Source of the DNA: Tricholoma matsutake | Lineage: Eukaryota > Basidiomycota > Agaricomycetes > Agaricales > Tricholomataceae | Direction of reading: 5' to 3' | Length of the DNA: 64,000 nucleotides | Assembly: GCA_026075535.2 (NCBI GenBank) | Contig: AP026539.1 | Coordinates: forward strand, 8,184,001-8,248,000 | In this document: in pieces, positions 56,654 to 64,000 of the stretch | How positions within the stretch are numbered: position 1 is the stretch's first letter | Layout: each line of letters begins with the position of its first letter | Made by a program: the position numbers and the translations under genes | Notes under the pieces: generated by a model | Told to the model about the DNA's origin: nothing | Database searches by the model: none | Seen by the model: the letters and a program-made list of their open reading frames with translations, nothing else

Positions 56654-58189
56654 ATGGAATGTGCCAACTGCGAGCTCAAACAACGTCAATTCTTCTGCGA
56701 ACATTGTCTGACCACACAGTATGTTCCTCTCAAAGTCTTTCCAACAACGATTTCATTCTTTTTTTTTATCAGTATCCGAGACTTTCGCCACCAAACTCTT
56801 CATTTCTCTAATGACCGCAACGACCAGGTCGCCAAAGCATCCAAGGCTCTCATTGATATCGTACATCCTGCACGCATTCGCCGTGCTACTTTGGCAGAAT
56901 CAAATGCCCGCCTTGAGGAACTTCTGTCTAGTCTGGCACGATTGAAGAAGGAGAATGATAACAGTAAGTACCAACTGTGTCATCTCCAGATCTGACTCTT
57001 TAATCCCTCCTAGAACGAGGCCGTCTGCGTACCCTCCGTGAATCTCTCGCATCACGGAGAAGGACACTTTCCGCAGCCAAACTCCTCCCGCATCCAGTTC
57101 AAGCTCATAGCCCCTTGTTGCGCCAAACACAGGAGCTGGCCTCACTCTCCCTGACCCTTGCGCGTGCGCGCTCTGGGCTTGTGCAAGAGCTTGTCGAGGT
57201 GTTCAACGTCGTTGAAGTCGGGGGCCGGCCGCCGATCGGAGGGAAGGCGGGCACCAAGGGCGAGTGGACGATTGGGGATCTGATTTTGCCCGTCCCAGGG
57301 GATATACGACGTCCGTTTCTGCTATTCAGTCATTACTCCCACCTAGATTTTTATATTCTCGTCTACAGGCTACCCACCAGATCACATAAATGCAGTCATA
57401 ACACACACAATCCATTTCCTTTCTTTGCTGACGTTTTACCTTGGCATCAAGTTGCCTTTCGAAATCTCGTGGACGGGCAACAAGCTTGGTGTTGGCCAGC
57501 CAAGTATCGGCGCTGGTCGAGGCGGTGAGTCTGGTGGGTGGGCGAAGTAAGCTACCATTAGTGAAACTCTGGATACAATCTGATAATCTAATTTATAGAT
57601 GGAATGGAAAACACCCACTACACCTCTCTTCCACCTCCCCGTCCCAATCGCCTTCCACTCCTCAGATGTCTCACTCTCCCTCTTCCACTCAATCCCACTC
57701 TCGTACCCGCACCATCTCCTCCTCTTCCCACCGCCCTCCATCCGACCCCACCTCAATATTCCAACCCTCCTTCACAACAGCCCTCGCCATGCTCCTGTAC
57801 AATGTATCCTATCTCGCATATACACAATCCGTCGATGTACCGCTCAACCAGGCCGGCGACGTCCTCAGCAACCTCTGGAGCGTGTGCTGCAGCTCCGAGC
57901 TGGGGAGGCAAGCGTTCTGCTCTATTTTCGTTAAATAACTGATGCATTTCACAGGAAATCACACGAAACAGCACCCACCCTCTCTGCGCCCACGCCGCCG
58001 GCTTTCCCGCTAGACTTTGCGCAACTCCTGCAGGCCACGACAGCGAATCCATCGCGGCGCTCCGGGGTCGGGCGCGCAGCAAGTGACAGGGTCGATGGTG
58101 AGCAGAGAAGGGATCGGGAGGCTGGAAAGGATGAGACAATTGTGGAGGTGGACGGTGAGGAGGAGGGGTGGGACTTGGTCGAAAGTTGA
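56654..58189 (+). CDS. ATG14/UVRAG-like autophagy protein
   Basis: Six exons, 56654-56718, 56773-56963, 57014-57310, 57369-57546, 57599-57907 and 57955-58189, give 424 residues. The N-terminus has two Cys pairs (MECANCELKQRQFFCEHCL), as in ATG14. A coiled coil follows (ARLEELLSSLARLKKEND). The middle has INAVITHTIHFLSLLTFYLG and KLPFEISW. The end has TTALAMLLYNVSYLAYTQ, AGDVLSNLWSVCCSSELGRK and a terminal GWDLVES. ATG14 directs the class III PI3-kinase complex (Vps34, Vps15, Atg6) to the pre-autophagosome. The UVRAG/Vps38 branch is the alternative. Intron 5 needs a GC donor (GGAG/GCAAGC at 57908), which restores the conserved tail. The start is 33 bp after the HIS5 stop. Confidence 0.85.
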
Positions 58190-58581
58190 TCGATCATGAC
58201 GCAGTTCGCTTTTCAGAGCATTCTTGATTCAACGAAAAGTCTGAACTTCGGGGTCGAAACGTTTTTGGCATAGAATTAGGAAGGGTTTATATACACAATG
58301 TGACCCATTATCATAACGACGCTAACTCAAACATCCCAGCCCCTGGTCAGAGTTCTTATGTGACCTTCTCATCATTGTAGACCTATCTGGTAGTGTCCCT
58401 CATTGAGCTGTCCTCATCAAATTACATTCTGCTTCTTGTCGTCAGCCTCCGTATAGTTTCAATGTTTTTTCCTTGCTCTCTGCATCTGGGAAAGTACGAC
58501 ATGCTATGTAAATTTTCACTTACATCCATTGGAACTACGAAAACGCTATGAGTAAGTAGTTCGTTCATATGAACCAAAGTT
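58190..58581. other. Convergent intergenic region between ATG14-like and HPM1-like genes
   Basis: Both genes end here. No coding content is visible in this 392 bp. Confidence 0.5.
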
Positions 58582-59867
58582 CTATGAGTGGTCCATATTC
58601 CAACACATCTTTATGATCTTTCTTCCTACCCCAGCCTTTGACTCCCAGACTGGTTCTGCTTTGACACTCCTGCGATCCCCTGAACCGTAGACAGCATCGA
58701 GGAATTCTGACACACCTCCCCCAACACCAAAGTAAATGACTTTTGCTGCAACAAGGCAGAGGTATGAGGAGGGACCAGAGTTTGATGAAGGCACCTTGAT
58801 AGATTGCTCTTCAGAACCGCAGGCTGCTCGCAGTAGTTTGATTAATGAGGGGAGGCTATCCGTTCGATAGATCGTTTCCGATGTTAGCACGATGTCGTAC
58901 TTGGTGGAAACGTCAAATGATTCCCAGGAACCCGAGAAGAATCGGAGAGAGATTTTGCGTTCATGCAGAGACGAGAGGAATGCTGACTTGAGCTCAGGCG
59001 TTATGGGAATTTCAGCCGGAGTCGACGAATCGAGCACGGAATTAGCCTGTGGCATTTGCAGATTTTTGTGTTGGGATTCCCGAAAAGGAGCAGCCGAAGC
59101 TGACATGTCTAGGATATTTATTGAGAAGAAGGGGCATGACATGGCAAGGTAATCATACAAAGACACGTACACCATGTGAGAAGGACATTGGGGAAAGAAA
59201 TGAACTGGAGGACTGAAGCGTTGTAGTCTTGCAGATGTAGCTGAGTCTCGCCGTTCGGAAATACTGCAGATGAGAACAACCGTTGCAGGAGATATAGCGA
59301 TGGAACGGCTGTTCCGCACCCAATCTGATGACTGATCGGTCTAAATTCACGCCGAAGAAACGAAAGAGGCACCTCCAAGACACATTTTCCATGGATATCT
59401 CTCTCTGTAAAGCCATCTTCTAGCCCATCCAGATAGTTCACAAGATCGAGACTGCATTCCCATGTCTTAAGTCCACCTTCGTAAACGCCTGGCACGAGAT
59501 CGGAAGGGGCCTCGATAAATTCAAAAGTGGAAGCTTTGGCGGGATCCCTATGTGGTTCGCTTTCTGAAATTATTTGAAAACGGGCATCAAACAAATCTCG
59601 CCGAACAAGGGTCAGTGGTCGTCCTGATGACAGCGGCACAAGAAGAGGCGAGCAAGATATTAGAGATGGAAGTTGATCTAACTATAGATTGCCCTGTAAG
59701 AGCAGACGATGATGGACAATTGTTCGACGAACAAGCTGAGAGATGGGTATCTCTGCGAAAGGTTGCAATTGAATGTGTGTTTCCTGCACAGACTTTTGAG
59801 CCGATGCGATAGGGATTTGTGCAAACTCATCGTCGAGGTCGTCCAAGTCAAAGTCGAACTTGAACAT
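58582..59867 (-). CDS. Protein-histidine N-methyltransferase, HPM1/METTL18-like
   Basis: Four exons, 59867-59733, 59681-59373, 59324-59171 and 59108-58582, give 374 residues. The family uses S-adenosylmethionine to methylate a histidine in ribosomal protein uL3. The N-terminus is acidic (KFDFDLDDLDDEF). Next comes PLTLVRRDLFDARFQI, then GGLKTWECSLDLVNYL and the SAM-binding motif VLEIGCGTAVPSL, rebuilt across splice 2. Motif-like QDYNASVLQF and NVLLTWYMS are rebuilt across splice 3. Late blocks are YDIVLTSETIYRTDSLPSLI, LVAAKVIYFGVGGGVSEFL and the basic tail RKIIKMCWN. Divergent from the nuclease gene at a 147 bp gap. Confidence 0.88.
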
Positions 59868-60014
59868 GTTCACGAATCACGATGCACGTGCCTCAATAGC
59901 AGAAGGTCACGCGTTTTGTTCCCTTTTGTGCAACCAAAGGCTTGTTCTTGGTCGTCGCGACAACTGCTATATAACCAGAGGTAACCACTTTCCGTGGTTC
60001 TCCAGGAACTCTCT
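59868..60014. promoter_or_regulatory. 147 bp bidirectional promoter, HPM1-like / S1-P1 nuclease
   Basis: The gap between the divergent start codons is 147 bp. A TATATAACC word near 59,970, about 45 bp before the nuclease ATG, could be a TATA-like element. Confidence 0.5.
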
Positions 60015-61345
60015 ATGCGTCTCATTCAATTGCTTCTCAGTGCTACTCTTGCTCTACCCGGTGTTTGGGCTTGGGGGGCGGCTGGTGCGATTCATTCAAG
60101 TTCTCCCATTCAAATGTCTAACTTTTAGTATTATAGGCCATGAGATAATTGCTACCATCGCCCAGATACATCTTCATCCCAGCGTCTTTCCGACTATCTG
60201 CACGATTCTCAACTACTCGTCGCCCAACCCCGACGAACCTCAGTGCCACCTAGCTCCTGTTGCTGCGTGGGCGGACAACATCAAATACAAGATGCGGTGG
60301 TCCGCACCTTTGCACTACATAAATGCACGGGATGATTATCCTCCCCATACTTGTGCATTTCCTGGTCCTCGGGGCTGGGCAGGTAAACAGGGTGGTAATG
60401 TACTAGGTGCAATCCGAAATGTCACGAATATCCTGGAGGAATGGGGTGATGGTGTTGCGATGAATTATCCGGATGACTCTGCTAATGAGGCTTTGAAATT
60501 CTTGGTACACTTTTTGGGTGATCTGCACATGCCCCTTCATCTTGCAGGACGGGACCGTGGTGGCAATTCTCAGAAAGTACGGTTCGATGGAAGGATCACA
60601 AGTACGTATCGTTTCAGAAGGCCCAGATCCGCTACTGATAGTTGAATGATTAGATTTGCACTCGCTCTGGGATAGCCTCCTCATTGCGAAGGCTATCCGT
60701 GAAGTTCCTCGCAACTATTCCCGCCATCTCCCCTACAAGCAGGTCGAATCTAGTCTTCGTGGTACTATTTACGACTCTTACGTTCGACGCATAATGTGGG
60801 AAGGGATTCTTGATCAGTGGAAGGATGAGGTTTCTGATTGGATATCATGTCCTGCAACTACCGAAAGTTCACCTTCGACACCTCGAGGATCTTTCTGGCA
60901 ACAGGTCCTGTCCATAATGAATACCTTCATGAGCGGTGGGGATGTTGCACGGGACACTGATGACGATACCCTGTGCCCTTACCACTGGGCCCGGCCCATC
61001 CAGGAACTGAACTGCGAGCTCGTGTGGCCGAGGGCGCTCGACGAACCCCCTTACAAGCAAGTCACTGGTGTGGAAAGCTCTGATCTCGAGTCATTGATCG
61101 ACCACATTGAGGAAGAGATCAGTTTCGATGACGCCGACGAATATTATGTGGACGGCCAGAAGAAAATTTACCTTGAGCTCGATACCCCAGAGTATGCTGG
61201 TGTTATTAGCAAAACAATGTTGGTCGAGAAACTGCTGGCGCAGGCAGGTATCAGGCTTGCTGCAGTGATCAATTGGCTGTTTGCTGATCTGGAGGTTGTT
61301 GGAGGCGAGATTCGGCGTGGCGGATTGAGAGTTGTTGAACTGTAG
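60015..61345 (+). CDS. Secreted S1/P1-type nuclease (zinc-dependent)
   Basis: Exons 60015-60084, 60137-60601 and 60654-61345 give 408 residues. A signal peptide (MRLIQLLLSATLALPGVWA) is followed directly by WG, whose Trp is the mature N-terminal zinc ligand of this family, and then GHEI with the second ligand. Further ligands and motifs: VAAWADNIK, PLHYIN, ALKFLVHFLGDLHMPLHLAG (H-x3-D-x-H), NLHSLWDSLL with its His and Asp. Mature enzymes cut single-stranded DNA and RNA and remove 3'-phosphates outside the cell. The C-terminal ~70 residues are longer than in classical P1 (about 270 mature residues) and contain a hydrophobic stretch near IR(L)AAVINWLF. Confidence 0.92.
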
Positions 61346-61432
61346 AGTGTCTGGAACCATTTATATGTCTAACCTGAATTAGAATCGCGCGCTTAAAATC
61401 TATGAAGCTTGCTTGCATTAAATTTATGTCTT
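61346..61432. other. Short spacer between nuclease stop and tRNA-Pro
   Basis: An 87 bp AT-rich spacer that probably includes the nuclease 3'UTR. Confidence 0.5.
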
Positions 61433-61542
61433 GCCCTTGTGGTCTAGTAGTATGATACTTGCTTCGGGTTTTTCGGAATCTTCTGGTTTCTTGAACTAGA
61501 GCTAAATGCGAGTGGTCCCGGGTTCAATTCCCGGCGAGGGCC
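61433..61542 (+). tRNA. tRNA-Pro (anticodon CGG) with a 38-nt intron
   Basis: The acceptor stem pairs GCCCTTG (61433-61439) with CGAGGGC (61535-61541), with discriminator C at 61542. The A box (TGGTCTAGTAG) and B box (GGTTCAATTCC) are both present. The anticodon stem CTTGC/GCGAG closes a loop TTCGGGT with anticodon CGG at 61465-61467. The intron 61469-61506 begins directly after position 37, the canonical place for eukaryotic nuclear tRNA introns. The mature length is 72 nt. The T stem CCGGG/CCCGG is perfect. It would read codon CCG. Confidence 0.92.
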
Positions 61543-62471
61543 GATGATTTTGCTCCTGCAGCTACCATCCAATGCTGCCCGCAGGAATGTTCAACTAGTG
61601 GGTGCAATGATTGCTTGCAGGAGGCATGCAGAGGCAACACCGCAAACTTGAGAAAAATGAAGCAAAAATGCATTTTGCATTCAGGAACAGTGCGAGAAAG
61701 GGGGAAAATGACCAGTTTTCATTTTTCTCAGTTTCATTTTTGAGAAAAATGGAATCAAAATGAAACCAAAAATGAGTGAAAAATGAATGAAGAATGGGCC
61801 GAAAATGCTAACTGTGAACAACTCTAATGAGGTGGTTAAGGCAAGGCACGTACCCGTGCATATATACCCGTGACCACATTGTCACGGTGTTAACCGTACC
61901 CACCTAGCTTTCCCACAAACCCAGCCTAATAATAGTGGGTGATCCCGTCCCACAGACTGTGGTGGAAAATTTTGACTTTGGGAAGCAAGACAACTAAGTT
62001 ATCTTGTATTTAGGATGCTTTTCAGATTTTTTTTGTGGCATTGTTGAAGAGATATGAATATTTTGCTGCAGGGGGTGCCAAATTGGGCAATTTCAGGTAC
62101 TCGGCCACCCATCAAAACTTTGGCTTCATGTGTTCACTCTCATCCCTTCTCCCTTGTTTCTCAAGTACTCACTCAAATTGACCTGGAGATGGGCATAACT
62201 ATTGAAATTAGTGGTGGAAACATGTGAATGAGTGTGTGGTAATATGTAGTAGAATAGTTGTTGTAGGCAAAATTGGAATATCATGCCATTGGAGGTACCA
62301 AAACTGTGGCAACAAAGGGCTAATTGGCCTTTATTTTCATGCTACTATGATTGGTTTCACATCTTAACTACAAGTTCTATCCAGTTCGATGTCTTCCACT
62401 GAAATTTCATTCAACAATTACCACTCATGTAATCTCATCATAAACATTAAAGTGTCAAAATGCCATGCAAT
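61543..62471. other. Repeat-bearing intergenic DNA, with a partial copy of the AAAATG-rich element
   Basis: From about 61,650 to 61,832 the sequence (AAAATGAACC..., ending GTGAACAACTCT) resembles the right half of the element at 62,472-62,866. Near 61,850-61,930 there are GTACCCG and CACGGT runs like the GGGTAC-rich ends at 15.4 and 17.9 kb. No gene is seen. Confidence 0.5.
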
Positions 62472-62866
62472 AGGGTTGTTCACGGTAGCCATTCTTGGGC
62501 CATTTTCGGCTCATTTTCAAACTCATTTTCGGCTCATTTTCGTGTATTTGACAGAGGAACAAACAAAAGGGAACGAAAAATGGAATGGAAAATGACATGA
62601 AAAATGGTTACCGTGAACACCCTGGGAAGGAAAATGTAGAAAAATGGAGCAAAAATGTATTTTTCTTGCCAGGCACAGTGCTAAAAAGATGAAAAATGAT
62701 CATTTTTCGGTTCCCTTTTTACAAAAGCAAGGGTAGGGTTCCATTTTACATTCATTTTACATTCATTCTCAGTTCCATTCTTGAGAAAAATTGAATCAAA
62801 ATGAAATAGAAAATGATTGAAAAATGAGTGAAAAATGAACCAAAAATGCCAACCATGAACAACCCT
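62472..62866. mobile_element. MITE-like AAAATG-rich element (395 bp), possibly two fused units
   Basis: It starts AGGGTTGTTCACGGTAGCCA and ends with the inverted TGGCATTTTTGGTT-type terminus (...CCATGAACAACCCT). It is flanked by AAT on both sides (62469-62471 and 62867-62869). An internal inverted end, GGTTACCGTGAACACCCT, closes a first 152 bp unit at 62,623. The interior is made of AAAATG and CATTTT words. No coding capacity. Confidence 0.7.
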
Positions 62867-62869
62867 AAT

Positions 62870-64000
62870 GAAAGTTAAGAAAATTTATAAAGTGGTGGGA
62901 AAATAGAGAGATAGTACTATATTTCGATGTACCAAAAGATCTAGAGCAGTTTGTGGCCCCCTTCCTTGATATAGGCTCAACTTGGTTCCATCAGCTATGA
63001 GACTGGATTTGGTATTGCATGCCAAGAACATAAGAGATACATGGAATTAAGAGCAGTATGAAGGGGGGGGACTACATGTATACAAACCCCAAACTAATAT
63101 CCATGTCCCCTCACAATTTGAAGCCAAATGGATACGAAATGGTGGAGAACTGGCATTTGACCAGATTAGGAACTGCAGTTCCCACAACAAAATCTGGTAA
63201 TACCTGTCTGATCGCTGCCATTGATGCGACTGCATACTGTTCTGCACACACACTATGGTATTTTTCGCGATTCTACTAACATTCATAAGACGTTCCAATC
63301 ATCTGGTGCACTACGCTACAAGCCGGATTTTGTGCTTTCCTTCGTGACTTCTCTACAAATGGCATTATACACTGGACTATGATTCCAATCCACTGTTCGA
63401 GCAATTCGGTTTCTTATGAGGTCATTCTCCACACCCTTCCACATCAGCGATCTGCATTTGCCAAATGCACCTTTATGCGCCTTTTTGCGCCTTTTTGTGC
63501 CTTTTGCGTTTTTTGCGGTTTCAATAGTATCATACCTCGGCAACTCATTCCAGTCACTCTGACAGTCAGAACAATGATATAATCAATATTCATTAACAAC
63601 ATCAGGCGTTCCTACTGCATAGCGCTATCGTTCACATGAACTCCGAGAAGCCCGAAGCACATCAATGAAGGCACACCAAATATGATAACCATTTGTGATC
63701 CGACATTATATTCATTTGTCCTCTTTTATCTTCTTATCAAGGCAATTGTTTTTACAGGTGGAACTTGCGATCTGAGAGTTTGTGCTTTTTCATCTAACTC
63801 CTTTTACTTTAATTTTTGTAGCATAAAACAGTCTTGTAAAATAGTGCCTAAAAAAAAAGGAGAACCAGACATTAACCTCATTCCCGCTCCCTCTCACATA
63901 GTGCTCATTTTCGAAGTTCTACATCGTCCCGCTCTCGAATCGCTGCATTGCGCCTTTGTCATATTGTGCATTTCGGTTGCACTTATTGTATCGTCATACT
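62870..64000. other. Distal intergenic region, no gene recognised
   Basis: Two short minus-strand frames (63,298-63,047 and 63,543-63,316) have no recognisable motif. A small GCGCCTTTTT tandem lies at 63,476-63,510. The window ends in AT-rich sequence without a supported feature. Confidence 0.4.

Noticed and set aside
57934..57935. GT donor for ATG14-like intron 5
   Set aside because: It gives a frame with a short unrelated tail; the GC donor yields the conserved R-K-S-H-E-T join and a family-like GWDLVES end.
45081..61345. Biosynthetic or functional gene cluster in the dense gene block
   Set aside because: The genes serve unrelated housekeeping roles and include no core natural-product enzyme.

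Overview
The window looks like nuclear DNA of a filamentous basidiomycete, probably an Agaricomycete. Host genes are cut by many 49-75 nt spliceosomal introns, and the gene content is fungal: a fungal-type SIN3, HIS5, SHMT, a CBM19-like secreted protein, a YDR338C-like MATE carrier, and Plavaka, PIF/Harbinger and Tad-like LINE elements. All exon models here were built by hand from splice motifs, reading-frame continuity and remembered family patterns. No search was run.

Layout. (1) 1-4,280: repeat-rich DNA with a 5'-truncated LINE remnant ending in an inverted repeat. (2) 4,285-12,583: four minus-strand genes: an FN3-like/coiled-coil protein, a 3-beta-HSD-family dehydrogenase, a secreted Ser/Thr-rich CBM19-like protein, and serine hydroxymethyltransferase. 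(3) 12,584-25,800: a graveyard of transposons: a mariner-like transposase split by a hAT-type element that itself carries a second element, a G-rich hairpin repeat family, a second hAT-type element beside a 279 bp tandem duplication, a 325 bp foldback MITE, a decayed DUF6698-like gene and a Plavaka 5' fragment. (4) 25,819-32,153: a divergent pair, mitochondrial HSP60 (minus) and the SIN3 corepressor (plus). (5) 32,229-44,377: one 5'-truncated LINE with target-site duplications, inserted 75 bp after the SIN3 stop codon. A 4,154 bp two-gene PIF/Harbinger element sits inside its reverse transcriptase. (6) 45,081-61,345: a compact housekeeping block: MATE transporter, mitochondrial ribosomal protein uS8m, MFS transporter, snurportin-1 and CIA1 (divergent), HIS5, an ATG14-like autophagy protein, and HPM1-like histidine methyltransferase with an S1/P1 nuclease (divergent). 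(7) 61,346-64,000: an intron-containing tRNA-Pro(CGG) and more MITE-like repeats.

The host genes serve unrelated core functions (one-carbon metabolism, protein folding, chromatin repression, snRNP import, Fe-S assembly, histidine synthesis, autophagy), so no pathway cluster is evident. The most notable signals are: an apparent excess of GC-AG introns (six among about 75 in host genes), several microexons including one of 8 nt in SHMT, a LINE carrying two homologous gag-like ORFs in tandem, a Harbinger element with both partner genes and precise ends, nested hAT-type insertions with clean 8 bp duplications, and recurrent TGA stops at probable former CGA codons across the mobile elements.
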